From the NCBI GenBank assembly GCA_046292465.1, contig JBKBRB010000004.1, positions 62,001 through 126,000 of the forward strand: DNA of 64,000 nucleotides, written 5' to 3'. Both the position numbers and the translations under genes were made by a program. The notes below the pieces were generated by a model. That model saw only the letters and a list, made by a program, of their open reading frames with translations. It was not told the DNA's origin and made no database searches. The DNA is from JANWWM01 sp046292465 (lineage in GTDB: Bacteria > Bacteroidota > Chlorobiia > Chlorobiales > Thermochlorobacteraceae). This document shows positions 7,894-16,748 of this stretch, piece by piece (position 1 is the stretch's first letter; every line of letters starts with the position of its first letter).

Positions 7894-8837
7894 AACTTTT
7901 CGATTTAACTTTTCGCCCCGACGAATCTCTTTTCTTTCAAAAGAACGATGCCAACGACATTCGCTTCGGCGAAATCGTTAAAGCCGACATTCGGTTTTAT
8001 CGCAAGGCAAAGTTTGTGATTCTTGGCGTGCCGCAAGACGAAGGCGTCAAGCGTAATAAGGGACGCGAAGGAGCGCGACACGCACCTGACGACATTCGCC
8101 GCGCCTTTTACAAACTGCCCATTCCAAACACGATTTCGGAGGGCGATGTGTTTGATATTGGCAACACGCTTGTTCAAGGCTCGTTGGAGCAAATTCACGA
8201 ACGGCATTGCCAAGTGATTGAGCAACTGTTGCGCGATGAAAAAATCGTCATCGTCTTTGGCGGCGGCAACGATATTTCTTATCCCGATTGCAAAGCGTTG
8301 AAACAAGTCTTTTCAGAAGTGATGGCGTTCAACATTGATGCGCATTTTGATGTTCGCGCCGACACGCCTTGCAACAGTGGCACGCCGTATCGCCAACTGT
8401 TAGAGGAGAATCTTCTTTCGCCTGAATACTTTTTTGAAATTGGCTCTCAACCGTTTGCCAATTCCGCCGCTTATCAAACTTACTTGATAGAGAAAGGCGT
8501 TGCGATTCATCCGCTGGAGAGCATTCGCCGATACGGCATTGACCAACGCCTTGAAGACATTATTCGGCACTTTACTGCGCCGCGTGCAATTTTTTGGGGA
8601 ATCGATATGGATTCGGTTCGAGCCAGCGACGCGCCGGGCGTGAGCGCGCCCTCACCGATTGGATTCAGCGCGGAAGAAATTTGCCATATTGCCGGCATTG
8701 CAGGAAAACATAAGCGCAGTAAGTTGTTGGAAATTACCGAAGTCAATCCCGAGTTCGATATTGACGGACGCACCGCCAAACTTGCCGCGCTCATCACGGC
8801 GTATTTCATTCGCGAAAAATCAACCTTTGAACGCTGA
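7881..8837 (+). CDS. hutG: Formimidoylglutamase, arginase/ureohydrolase family
   Basis: A 318-residue ureohydrolase-fold protein. It carries the dimanganese motifs NIDAHFDVR (Asp-x-His-x-x-x-Asp type) and GIDMDSVRASDAPGVS. The family GGxH motif reads GGGND, with Asn130 replacing the usual His ligand. Overlap with imidazolonepropionase and the family together argue for formimidoylglutamase, which releases formamide from N-formimino-L-glutamate. Arginase or agmatinase is the alternative, but less likely in this context. The stop lies 4 bases before lptB. Confidence 0.88.
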   Translation: MDVLKLFDLTFRPDESLFFQKNDANDIRFGEIVKADIRFYRKAKFVILGVPQDEGVKRNKGREGARHAPDDIRRAFYKLPIPNTISEGDVFDIGNTLVQGSLEQIHERHCQVIEQLLRDEKIVIVFGGGNDISYPDCKALKQVFSEVMAFNIDAHFDVRADTPCNSGTPYRQLLEENLLSPEYFFEIGSQPFANSAAYQTYLIEKGVAIHPLESIRRYGIDQRLEDIIRHFTAPRAIFWGIDMDSVRASDAPGVSAPSPIGFSAEEICHIAGIAGKHKRSKLLEITEVNPEFDIDGRTAKLAALITAYFIREKSTFER

Positions 8838-8841
8838 ACAC

Positions 8842-9609
8842 ATGCAAGCACAATCACGCGCCATTCTCCGCTCCGAATCGCTGCGAAAAGTCTATAAAAA
8901 ACGTGCCGTCGTTAAAGACTCGACGATTGAAGTCCAACAAGGCGAAATCGTAGGACTTTTGGGACCGAACGGCGCAGGCAAAACGACAACCTTTTACATG
9001 ATTGTCGGCTTCATTCAGCCTGACAGCGGCAAAGTGTTTTTGAACGACATTGACATTACGCGAGAGCCGATGTATAAACGCGCTCGGCTTGGCATTGGCT
9101 ACTTGCCACAAGAGCGTTCCGTTTTTCAGAAACTCACGGTTGAAGAAAACATTTTAGGCATTCTTGAATTTTCAAACCTTCCGCGCAAAGCGCAATTAGA
9201 ACGCACCGAACAACTGCTCGAGGAGTTTGGCATTACGCACATTCGTAAATCGATGGGCTACGCACTTTCAGGCGGAGAGCGTCGGCGGTGCGAAATTGCA
9301 CGCGCCCTTGCGCTCGAGCCGAAATTCATCTTGCTTGACGAACCCTTTGCAGGCGTCGACCCGATTGCCGTCGAAGACATTCAACACACCGTTGCGCGCC
9401 TCAAAGAACGCAACATCGGCATTTTAATCACCGACCACAACGTCGATGAAACGCTTTCTATCACGAACCGCGCTTACATTATGTTCGATGGCGAAATTTT
9501 GCGACAAGGTGCGCCCGAAGACCTTGCTAACGACCCCGTCGTGCGCAAACTTTACTTAGGCGAGAAATTCCGACTGCGCGAAAGCGATGATGTTGAACGC
9601 ACTCCTTAA
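8842..9609 (+). CDS. lptB: LPS export ABC transporter ATP-binding protein
   Basis: A 255-residue ABC ATPase from the ATG at 8842. Walker A is GPNGAGKTTT, the signature motif is ALSGGERRRCEIARAL, Walker B is FILLDEPFAGVDPIA, and the switch is ILITDHNV. GYLPQERSVFQKLTVEENI and the GVDP extension are diagnostic of LptB, the engine of the LptBFGC complex that extracts lipopolysaccharide from the inner membrane. This implies an LPS-bearing outer membrane. It lies between hutG and menA with 4- and 5-base gaps, which suggests one operon of mixed function. Confidence 0.97.
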   Translation: MQAQSRAILRSESLRKVYKKRAVVKDSTIEVQQGEIVGLLGPNGAGKTTTFYMIVGFIQPDSGKVFLNDIDITREPMYKRARLGIGYLPQERSVFQKLTVEENILGILEFSNLPRKAQLERTEQLLEEFGITHIRKSMGYALSGGERRRCEIARALALEPKFILLDEPFAGVDPIAVEDIQHTVARLKERNIGILITDHNVDETLSITNRAYIMFDGEILRQGAPEDLANDPVVRKLYLGEKFRLRESDDVERTP

Positions 9610-9614
9610 TACAC

Positions 9615-10520
9615 ATGAACGCGACTGATACAACCGCCTCCGCACTTGAAGGGTGGCTTCTCGTAACGAAACCACGCACGCTCACCGCCGCGATTGTTCC
9701 CGTCATGCTTGGCTCGTCGCTTGCCTACGCCGACGGCACTGTGGATTGGCTTTCCACGACGATTGCGCTGATATGCTCCTTGCTCATTCAAATTGCGACC
9801 AACATCATCAACGACCTTTACGACTTCCGTAAAGGCGCAGACAATGAAAAACGGCTCGGCGCGAAAAAAGCCTTAACCGCAGGCTTGCTCACCGAAAAGC
9901 AACTGGTTCGTGCCATCGTTATCGTTATGCTCACCGCATTTCTTTTGGGGCTGATTCTCGTTTGGCGTGCAGGCTGGGTGATTTTAGCCATCGGATTGGC
10001 GTCGCTCTTCTTTGCGTGGGCATATACAGGCGGCAAGTATTCGCTTGCCTATCTCGGTCTTGGCGATGTATTTGTGTTTCTCTTTTTCGGATTGGCGGCA
10101 GTGTGCGGAACATATTACTTGCATCACCATTCGTTTTCGCTCTCGTCGGTTGTGGTTGCAACGGGTGCGGGCGCGATTGCCACAAACATTTTGGGCGTTA
10201 ATAACTTGCGCGATATTCCTACCGACCGCGAAGTTGGCAAGCGAACGCTCGCGGTGCGCTTTGGCGAAGCCTTTGCACGGCAGATGTATTATTGGTTGAT
10301 GTTCATTTCATACACCATGCCGTTCGTCTTAGCCTTGATGGGATATGGCTACGCGCCCTTGCTTGCACTTCTTTCGCTTCCGTTTGCGTTCAAGCAGTGG
10401 CGCATCGTTGCCATTGAGCGTGGCAAAGCCTTGAACCCTGCACTCGGCGGAACAGCCCAACTGCTCTTCATTTACGGCGTGCTGTTGAGTGTGGGCTTGA
10501 TTCTTTCTCGCTTCTTCTAA
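9615..10520 (+). CDS. menA: 1,4-dihydroxy-2-naphthoate polyprenyltransferase
   Basis: A 301-residue UbiA-family integral membrane prenyltransferase with about eight or nine hydrophobic segments. The first Asp-rich motif is NIINDLYDFRKGADNEKR and the second is NNLRDIPTDREVGKRTLAVR, the pattern of MenA. It attaches the polyprenyl chain to 1,4-dihydroxy-2-naphthoate to give demethylmenaquinone. It indicates menaquinone biosynthesis, common in Chlorobi and Bacteroidota. No other men genes are nearby. Confidence 0.95.
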   Translation: MNATDTTASALEGWLLVTKPRTLTAAIVPVMLGSSLAYADGTVDWLSTTIALICSLLIQIATNIINDLYDFRKGADNEKRLGAKKALTAGLLTEKQLVRAIVIVMLTAFLLGLILVWRAGWVILAIGLASLFFAWAYTGGKYSLAYLGLGDVFVFLFFGLAAVCGTYYLHHHSFSLSSVVVATGAGAIATNILGVNNLRDIPTDREVGKRTLAVRFGEAFARQMYYWLMFISYTMPFVLALMGYGYAPLLALLSLPFAFKQWRIVAIERGKALNPALGGTAQLLFIYGVLLSVGLILSRFF

Positions 10521-10531
10521 ATCAAAATCAC

Positions 10532-11569
10532 ATGCTCTCTATCGGAATTATCGGCGTTGGAAAGTTAGGCGAACTGCACTTAAAGTTGCTCAAAGAACTT
10601 TCGGCAGAGCGTGGCGATATTTCAATCGCGGGCATCTATGATGAAAACGCAGAACGTTTGCGCGACATGTCGGCGCGATACAAAGTTCGCGCGTTTGATT
10701 CGATAGATTCCGCAAAAGCCGCATGTAAGGCTGTTATTTTAGCCGCCACAACCCGTGCGCACTACGAGATTGCCAAACCACTTCTTGAACGAGGCATTCA
10801 CCTTTTCATCGAGAAGCCCATCACGGCTACGATTGCACAAGCCGATGAACTCATTGCATTGGAAAAACAATACGGTGCGAAAATTCAAGTTGGGCACATT
10901 GAGCGATTCAACCCTGCACTTGTTGCGGCGGAGCCGTATCTCGGCAAGCCTTTGTTTATTGCGGCAGAGCGGCTGTCGGGGTTTTCAAAACGGGTAACGG
11001 ATGTGTCGGTCGTGCTCGATTTGATGATTCACGATATTGATTTAATTCTCTCGTTGGTCAAGTCTGATGTTCGGTCGGTGGCGGCGTCGGGCGCGTCAGT
11101 GTTTTCAAATGAATTGGATATTGCCAACGCACGATTGGAGTTTGAGAACGGCACGGTGGCAACGGTCACAGCAAGTCGAATTAGTCGGAGCAAGGTTCGC
11201 AAGATGCGTTTCTTTTGTCAGAATCCGAACAGTTATGCGTCGCTCGATTTGAGTTCGGGGAAGTCGGAAATTTTCCGAATTGTTGATGCGCCGTCCGACA
11301 GAAAGACCACGCTTAAAGAATTTGCAATGCAGAAAATCGTCTCACTTTTCGGCGATATTCAAGACGCGCTGAACGGCAAAACGATAGAGTATCTTTCGCC
11401 CGAGCCGCCGAAACTTAACGCGCTCAAAGAGGAGCAAACGTGTTTCATTGAATCTATCTTGAACGGCAAGCCCATTCGCGTCGATTCACAAGCGGCACGG
11501 CGCGCACTCTTCGTTGCGGAAAGAATTACCAAAGAAATTAAAACCGCATTGGCACGACAGACACAATAA
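10532..11569 (+). CDS. Gfo/Idh/MocA family oxidoreductase
   Basis: A 345-residue NAD(P)-dependent oxidoreductase. The N-terminal Rossmann motif is GIIGVGKLGELHLKLL; the nucleotide/catalytic segment is HLFIEKPITATI with the family Lys in EKP, and GHIERFNPA marks the catalytic face. The C-terminal half has the alpha/beta Gfo-type fold, including VLDLMIHDIDLILSL. Substrate cannot be read from sequence. Proteins of this type act on sugar nucleotides, inositols or oxidise UDP-GlcNAc for lipid A (GnnA). Nearby lptB makes an envelope sugar role plausible but unproven. Confidence 0.88.
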   Translation: MLSIGIIGVGKLGELHLKLLKELSAERGDISIAGIYDENAERLRDMSARYKVRAFDSIDSAKAACKAVILAATTRAHYEIAKPLLERGIHLFIEKPITATIAQADELIALEKQYGAKIQVGHIERFNPALVAAEPYLGKPLFIAAERLSGFSKRVTDVSVVLDLMIHDIDLILSLVKSDVRSVAASGASVFSNELDIANARLEFENGTVATVTASRISRSKVRKMRFFCQNPNSYASLDLSSGKSEIFRIVDAPSDRKTTLKEFAMQKIVSLFGDIQDALNGKTIEYLSPEPPKLNALKEEQTCFIESILNGKPIRVDSQAARRALFVAERITKEIKTALARQTQ

Positions 11570-11587
11570 ACACTCGTCGAACAAGAC

Positions 11588-12410
11588 ATGATGACCAATA
11601 AACTCATTCAAGGCGATGCGCTTTCAGAGTTAGCAAAATTGCCCGCAGACTTTGTGCAATTGATTATCGCAGACCCGCCCTACTTTCAAGTATTGCTCGA
11701 AGAAGAATGGGACACACAATGGAAAACCGATGATGATTATCTCCAGTGGCGCCCTTGCTTGGGTTCGCGCCGCCGCCCGCGTGCTCAAAGACGATGGACT
11801 GTTTTACATCTTCGGACAACTTGGCAAGCGCGAACACATTTGGCTTCACTTCTGCTCGTTAGTCGCTAAAGAAATGCAGTTTCACGATATGATTATTTGG
11901 GATAGAGCCGTCGGATATAACGAGCGATACGATAGTTTCACGCCTTGCTACGAAATGATTTTAGTGCTTCGTAAGTCGGAACAAGCAAAGCCGTATTTCA
12001 ACAAAGATGCAGTTCGGTTGCCTTACGAAGAAGAAAAAATCAAAACCTACTTGCGCGATAAACGATACAAGGACAAAGAAGCACGACTACTTCACCTTGA
12101 AAAAGGCAAGTATGCTACGAACATTTTGCGCGTTCCAAGTTTGAAAGGCTCTTCAAAAGAGAAAGCAGGTCATCCGTCACAAAAGCCTGAAAAATTGATT
12201 GAATACCTCATTTTGTCATCAAGTCGTCCGAATGACCTTGTTTTAGACTCGTTTGTTGGTTCAGGCACAACGGCAGTTGTTGCCGAGCGTTTGGGGCGGC
12301 AATGAATTGGCATTGAAACCAATCCGAAATATCTCTCGATTGCTGAACAGCATTTAACCGCATTGCGAGAACAAAAAGATATGCCCCTTTTTAAGGCTTT
12401 TTCTTCTTGA
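11588..12410 (+). pseudogene. DNA methyltransferase (beta-class), broken by a frameshift and a nonsense codon
   Basis: The reading frame begins at 11588 with KLIQGDALSELAKLPADF and LIIADPPYF (motif IV, DPPY). It shifts frame around 11748-11756, inside a segment that should read DDYLQW..LAWVRAAARVLK. The second frame continues with ILRVPSL, HPSQKPEKLIEYLI and DSFVGSGTTAVVAERLGRQ (motif I). A TGA then sits at 12303 where relatives usually have Trp, and the conserved end IGIETNPKYLSIAEQHL follows in frame to a stop at 12408. Two independent lesions in an otherwise clear N6-adenine or N4-cytosine methyltransferase indicate a recent pseudogene. No restriction partner is adjacent. Confidence 0.9.
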
Positions 12411-12447
12411 AAGTGCGAGGCGGCGCAATTATTGTTCGATGCACTTT
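12410..12447. terminator. Possible bidirectional terminator between convergent genes
   Basis: A 7-bp inverted repeat AAAGTGC/GCACTTT with a 24-base loop and Ts on both sides lies between the methyltransferase pseudogene and the convergent nucleotidase gene. Confidence 0.4.
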
Positions 12448-12457
12448 TTCCCTTTAA

Positions 12458-14020
12458 TCATTCCGCTTTGCTCTTGGCAACATTGATGAGCCACTCGCGC
12501 TTTTCGCCTGAAATTACTTTGCGTTTTCTAACGACTTCGGTGAAGAAGTCATGATCGACAAAAGGCGTGCCGTTAACTTTCACTTCGCGTTGCAAGCCGA
12601 AGAGCGCGCCTAATTGCGCCGCCGCATAGTTGTTCGTTGCGACAACATAAACTTTCTCTTCATCGAGCGGTTTTCCTCCGACTGTAATTTCCTTGATGCG
12701 TTTTCCGTAGGGCAAGTTGCCGTTGTATTTACAGACGACGCCCGACATATCGCAGAACTCGCCGCGTCCGTCAATTTGCCACTCCAACATGCCGCGCAAT
12801 TCTTTGCCTGTGATTCCAAAAACCACGAAGGCGTTTCCGAAGGGCGAAATTTCCCACATATCTCTGACTCGAATCGGTCCAGCGTTGAGTGATTTGCGTA
12901 TGCCACCGCTGTTTTGAATAGCAATATCAACTTTCAATTCTTCGCGCATCACATCGGTTTGCCATGTGCCAATGTTGGTCGATTCGCCAAATTTTGATTT
13001 CCAATCGGCTTTGAGAATGCCAATCTGCTCATCCATCATTTTCTTCATCGGAGCTTCCATTGAATCCACCATGGCTTGCACGCGCAGGTCGGGCGTGATG
13101 CTATCGGCATATGTTTCAATCAATTTGCCTGAAAAGCTCACGAGCGAATCGCCAACAGGGTCAATCACCAACTCCAACTCGCCGACATACTGCCCACGCG
13201 AGCCTGCTTGCACAATCACGCCGCCGCCTTTGCGAATTGGTTCAAAGAGCGGCGTATGCGAGTGTCCGCCGATGAACGCCACAATTTCAGGATAAATGCG
13301 TGAAAGCGTCAGGTCGTCGACATAATCAAGTTTATTGAGCAAACCGATATGACTAAGCACAATAATCGCATCAGGCTTTTCTTTGGCTTTTATTTCAGGC
13401 AGATACTTGCTTAGCACAATGCTATAATCTTTCGCCTCCAATCCATCAATGTTTTCAGGTATAGACAGCAGCGGTAAATCGGTTGTAATCAATCCAATGA
13501 TGACGATTTTAAGTCCGCCCCGCTCAATCACTTTGTAAGGCGGAAAGAGTGGCTCGCCTGTTTTTGAGACAACCAAATTCGCGCAAATCACATCATACTT
13601 TGTTTCGGATAAGAGCGAGATGAAATTGTCTTTTCCGTAATCAAATTCGTGATTGCCGGGCACAACGGCGTCAGGTTTGAGTTCATTCATCAAAAGCACT
13701 TGCGAGCGTCCTTTGGTGAAGTTTGAAATCGGTGTGCCTTGAAAATCGTCGCCCGCAAAGAGCACGAGCGAGCGGTCAGGCGCAAGATTGCGGAGCGAAT
13801 CGATATAGCCTTTCAAAACTGCGCTTCCGCCAACGCGATAGGGCTTGCCGTCTTTGCGTAAGGTGCGCGTCGTGTTCTGCGCGTGAAAGTCGTTCCAATG
13901 AATAATCTTGATGGTCTTGTATTGTGAGGCGAGGGACGTCGTGCTCTTTGAAGAGCCGCACCCCAAAAGTGCAAACAATGAAAAAACAACGGCACCGAGA
14001 AAGGCGATTCGCGTCAGCAT
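12458..14020 (-). CDS. 5'-nucleotidase/UshA-family metallophosphoesterase lipoprotein
   Basis: A 520-residue exported phosphoesterase. The N-terminus is a lipoprotein signal with lipobox LLGC (Cys near residue 21), so it is probably anchored in the envelope. The calcineurin-type dimetal site is visible as IIHWNDFHAQ, FAGDDFQGTPIS, VPGNHEFDYG, VLSHIGLLNKLD and GGHSHTP. The C-terminal half is a 5-nucleotidase_C domain with QNSGGIR and ISPFGNAFVVF. It likely hydrolyses nucleotides or UDP-sugars outside the cytoplasm for salvage of nucleoside and phosphate. Confidence 0.93.
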   Translation of the reverse strand: MLTRIAFLGAVVFSLFALLGCGSSKSTTSLASQYKTIKIIHWNDFHAQNTTRTLRKDGKPYRVGGSAVLKGYIDSLRNLAPDRSLVLFAGDDFQGTPISNFTKGRSQVLLMNELKPDAVVPGNHEFDYGKDNFISLLSETKYDVICANLVVSKTGEPLFPPYKVIERGGLKIVIIGLITTDLPLLSIPENIDGLEAKDYSIVLSKYLPEIKAKEKPDAIIVLSHIGLLNKLDYVDDLTLSRIYPEIVAFIGGHSHTPLFEPIRKGGGVIVQAGSRGQYVGELELVIDPVGDSLVSFSGKLIETYADSITPDLRVQAMVDSMEAPMKKMMDEQIGILKADWKSKFGESTNIGTWQTDVMREELKVDIAIQNSGGIRKSLNAGPIRVRDMWEISPFGNAFVVFGITGKELRGMLEWQIDGRGEFCDMSGVVCKYNGNLPYGKRIKEITVGGKPLDEEKVYVVATNNYAAAQLGALFGLQREVKVNGTPFVDHDFFTEVVRKRKVISGEKREWLINVAKSKAE

Positions 14021-14121
14021 ACCTTTTGTGTGATTCTGAGTTAAAGAGATTCAGTGAAGCCCTGAAAATACCGAGCGAGATGAAGGTTCAGTGTAAAGAA
14101 ATAGTAAAAAAATGATGAAGA

Positions 14122-14147
14122 AAGGACTGCACAGAGAGGCAGTCCTT
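14122..14147 (-). terminator. Intrinsic terminator after the glutaredoxin-like gene
   Basis: A perfect 9-bp stem AAGGACTGC/GCAGTCCTT with an 8-base loop lies just beyond the minus-strand stop, followed on that strand by a T-rich tract. Confidence 0.8.
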
Positions 14148-14151
14148 CTTG

Positions 14152-14412
14152 TCAAAGCAAGAGTGCGTCGAGCAACTGTTGAGGTCGGGGATTGACGAGC
14201 ACTTTGGTTTCGCCGCTCTCGTGCTCTAAAAGAAGCGTCGGAACACTTCGCTTGCCATTGGCATGGTGCATGACGATTTCCGCCGCGCCTTCAACTTTTT
14301 CAATGTCAACTTTTTCGTAAGGGATTTGTTGGTCAGTTAAAATGCGTTCGGTTCGGTGGCAGTCGGGGCACCACGAGGTCGAGTACATGATGATTTTTTT
14401 TGGTTTTGGCAT
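14152..14412 (-). CDS. Glutaredoxin-like protein with CPDC active site
   Basis: An 86-residue thioredoxin-fold protein starting at the ATG at 14412 (MPKPKK); longer in-frame extension includes a terminator hairpin and is rejected. The redox motif WCPDC lies at about residues 14-18, followed by the cis-Pro loop RSVPTLLL. It resembles the glutaredoxin/NrdH-like group often called glutaredoxin family in Actinobacteria and Bacteroidota. It is a cytoplasmic thiol-disulfide reductase. It lies 73 bases downstream of trxA and is separated from it by a hairpin. Confidence 0.85.
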   Translation of the reverse strand: MPKPKKIIMYSTSWCPDCHRTERILTDQQIPYEKVDIEKVEGAAEIVMHHANGKRSVPTLLLEHESGETKVLVNPRPQQLLDALLL

Positions 14413-14431
14413 AACTTGACAGTGTATTAAA

Positions 14432-14466
14432 AAAGAGCGAAGCTGTTTGAGTGAACTCCGCTCTTT
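14432..14466 (-). terminator. Intrinsic terminator between trxA and the glutaredoxin-like gene
   Basis: On the minus strand an 8-bp stem AAAGAGCG/CGCTCTTT with a 19-base loop is followed by a run of Ts, 20 bases after the thioredoxin stop codon. Confidence 0.7.
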
Positions 14467-14485
14467 GATTTCAGGTTCTTTGATT

Positions 14486-14824
14486 TCAAGCCACACCAGC
14501 AGGAAGTTGCAATTTTAATTTTCCTTCAAGCACGCCTTTGGGCACAGCACCAACGATTTGGTCGACGACTTTTCCATTCTTAAAAATGAGCAAGGTCGGA
14601 ATAGAGCGGATTCCGAATTGCATTGAAATTTGCGGGTTTTCGTCGACATTGACTTTGGCGACTTTCGCTTTGCCCTCGTATTCATTCGCCAATTCTTCAA
14701 CAATCGGCGCAATCATACGGCACGGACCACACCAAGGTGCCCAAAAATCTACTAAAACAGGCTTATCTGATTTCAGCACTTCGCTCTCGAAGGTCGCGTC
14801 GCTGACAGTGAGATATTTCGACAT
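14486..14824 (-). CDS. trxA: Thioredoxin
   Basis: A 112-residue protein from the ATG at 14824 (MSKYLT); an ATG four codons upstream is possible. The classic active site FWAPWCGPCRMIAP and cis-Pro loop GIRSIPTLLIFKNG are intact and the length is normal for Trx1. It is the general cytoplasmic disulfide reductant, recycled by thioredoxin reductase (not in the window), and can serve the peroxiredoxins encoded at 26.8 and 48.9 kb. Confidence 0.97.
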   Translation of the reverse strand: MSKYLTVSDATFESEVLKSDKPVLVDFWAPWCGPCRMIAPIVEELANEYEGKAKVAKVNVDENPQISMQFGIRSIPTLLIFKNGKVVDQIVGAVPKGVLEGKLKLQLPAGVA

Positions 14825-14976
14825 AATGATTTGCATTTAAGTGTTTAAGTTGAAAAAACTTTTGCCGCTTAAAATTACAGTTTTGCCTTCAATCATATCG
14901 CTTTTTTTTCACGAAAAGGTTTCGGTCGAGTATGGACAACGATGTTGCTGAAAATTCTTTTACGTGCGGTTGATTG

Positions 14977-16491
14977 TTAGTCGCGTCCTGATTTGCGCTG
15001 CACTTTTTCGTAGGCTTCTTCGTCGCTCAAGAGTTTTTTCCAAGTGGTTTCGTTCTTGCGAAGCGTGTATTCGCCGTTTGAGCCTGCTTTGCGCTTTGAG
15101 AAGTCGCGACGCTTAAAGCCATTGACTTTGGAGTCGTTGTTCTTGAAGTCGCGTTTGGATTTTTCGCTTTGTTTGCCAGAGCGTTCGTTGCGCTTTGAGG
15201 ATGTCTGTCCTGTGCCAATTTTCTTGCCTTCATAATTTTTGAAGGCGTTGAATGGACGTTGCCTTTCGTGTTCGTTTCGTCGATGGCGATGTTGCTTTTG
15301 ACTTTCTTCTTCTGGCTTCAATCGCGAAATCCCTTCTTCTTTGAGCAGGTCTGCGGTTTCCGTGCCTGAAAAGTTCGGGTAGTTCTCGAGTTGCAGGCGT
15401 TTGCCGATAAATTCGGCGATGCGTCGGAAGTGCTTGTATTCATCGCGAGCGACGAAGGTGATGGCATCGCCTGTGGCGGCGGCGCGTCCTGTTCTGCCAA
15501 TGCGGTGCACGTAGTCTTCGGCGAAGTTCGGCGTGTCGTAGTTAATGACATGGGAAATGCCTTCAATGTCGATGCCGCGCGCCGCGATGTCGGTGGCGAC
15601 GAGCACTTTGTAATGCTTCTGCCGAAATCCCTTCAAGGCTCTTTCGCGATGCGATTGCGTGCGATTGGAGTGAATCGCAACGGCTTTGATGCCATGCTGT
15701 TCCAATCGATGTTGAATTTTATCTGCGCCATGCTTTGTGCGTGAAAAGACCAGCACGCTATCCATTTCAACCGTATCCAAAATGTGAAAGAGCAGTGCCG
15801 TTTTTTGGTCTTGCTCGACTTTGTAGAATTTTTGTGTAACGGAATCCGCAGGTTTGCGCTCTTCGCCGACTTGCACAAGTTTCGGCGAGCGTTGCACCGA
15901 TGCCGTCAGCGACTTAATGCCTTGCGACATGGTTGCCGAGAAGAGCAAGGTTTGACGCGCTTGTGGAAGTAGAGCAATAATTTTTTTGACGTCATGAACG
16001 AAGCCCATATCGAGCATTCGGTCGGCTTCGTCCAAGACGAGCGTTTCAACTTTGGAGAGGTCAATCGTTCTGCGGTTCAAATGGTCAATGAGGCGACCGG
16101 GCGTGGCAATCACAATATCAAAGCCGCGACGCAAGTGTGAAATTTGACGAAACATATCGACGCCGCCGTAAATCGTGGCGGAAAAAAGTTTCATGAAACG
16201 TCCGTAGTTTTTGATTGAGGCTTCGATTTGTGTGGCGAGTTCGCGCGTCGGCGTCAGAATGAGGGCGCGCACGTGTCGGGGGGTTGGCGGCTCAGAGAGC
16301 GAGAGTTTATGCAAAATAGGAAGCACAAAGGCGGCGGTTTTACCTGTTCCTGTTTGTGCCAGTCCTATGATGTCTTGCCCTTGAACAGCAAGCGGTATCG
16401 CGCGTGATTGAATTTCAGTAGGCGCAGTGTAGCCAGTTGCAAGAATCCCTTGCACCAGCGCGTCGGAAAGTCCGAGTGTGGTAAATGACAT
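14977..16491 (-). CDS. rhlE: DEAD-box ATP-dependent RNA helicase, RhlE type
   Basis: A 504-residue protein from the ATG at 16491 (MSFTTLGL). Helicase motifs in order: Q motif with YTAPTEIQSRAIP, I AQTGTGKT, Ia PTRELATQ, II DEADRMLDMGF, III SAT, V ATDIAARGIDIEG and VI HRIGRTGR. The last 120 residues are a Lys/Arg/Asn-rich disordered tail typical of cold-shock and ribosome-assembly helicases of the RhlE/DeaD group. It unwinds short RNA duplexes in the cytoplasm. The roughly 250-base spacer upstream, to the end of the RND gene, contains no convincing gene. Confidence 0.93.
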   Translation of the reverse strand: MSFTTLGLSDALVQGILATGYTAPTEIQSRAIPLAVQGQDIIGLAQTGTGKTAAFVLPILHKLSLSEPPTPRHVRALILTPTRELATQIEASIKNYGRFMKLFSATIYGGVDMFRQISHLRRGFDIVIATPGRLIDHLNRRTIDLSKVETLVLDEADRMLDMGFVHDVKKIIALLPQARQTLLFSATMSQGIKSLTASVQRSPKLVQVGEERKPADSVTQKFYKVEQDQKTALLFHILDTVEMDSVLVFSRTKHGADKIQHRLEQHGIKAVAIHSNRTQSHRERALKGFRQKHYKVLVATDIAARGIDIEGISHVINYDTPNFAEDYVHRIGRTGRAAATGDAITFVARDEYKHFRRIAEFIGKRLQLENYPNFSGTETADLLKEEGISRLKPEEESQKQHRHRRNEHERQRPFNAFKNYEGKKIGTGQTSSKRNERSGKQSEKSKRDFKNNDSKVNGFKRRDFSKRKAGSNGEYTLRKNETTWKKLLSDEEAYEKVQRKSGRD

Positions 16492-16748
16492 TGAAAATGA
16501 TGTTAAGTGCTGTAAATAATAGCGAGACGCGCTGAATTCAATTGGATTCAAAAGCGAGGCGAAAAGGCGGCGGTATATGAGGCAATAACATTACGGTGCT
16601 TTTCTGCATCAATCTTTACCCGGCGAATGCGAGTCTTGCAAACTTGCTTTTTGATAAAGCATCGTAAAGATAGCGCAATCACGAAGGGTTTCCTAATTGC
16701 TCCTGAAAATTCTTTTTTTGATGCTCCCAAACTCTTCTTCAACTTATC

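Noticed and set aside
16548..16742. A 64-residue minus-strand frame between rhlE and the RND gene.
   Set aside because: It is upstream of the rhlE start, basic and low in structure signals, and has no recognised motif.
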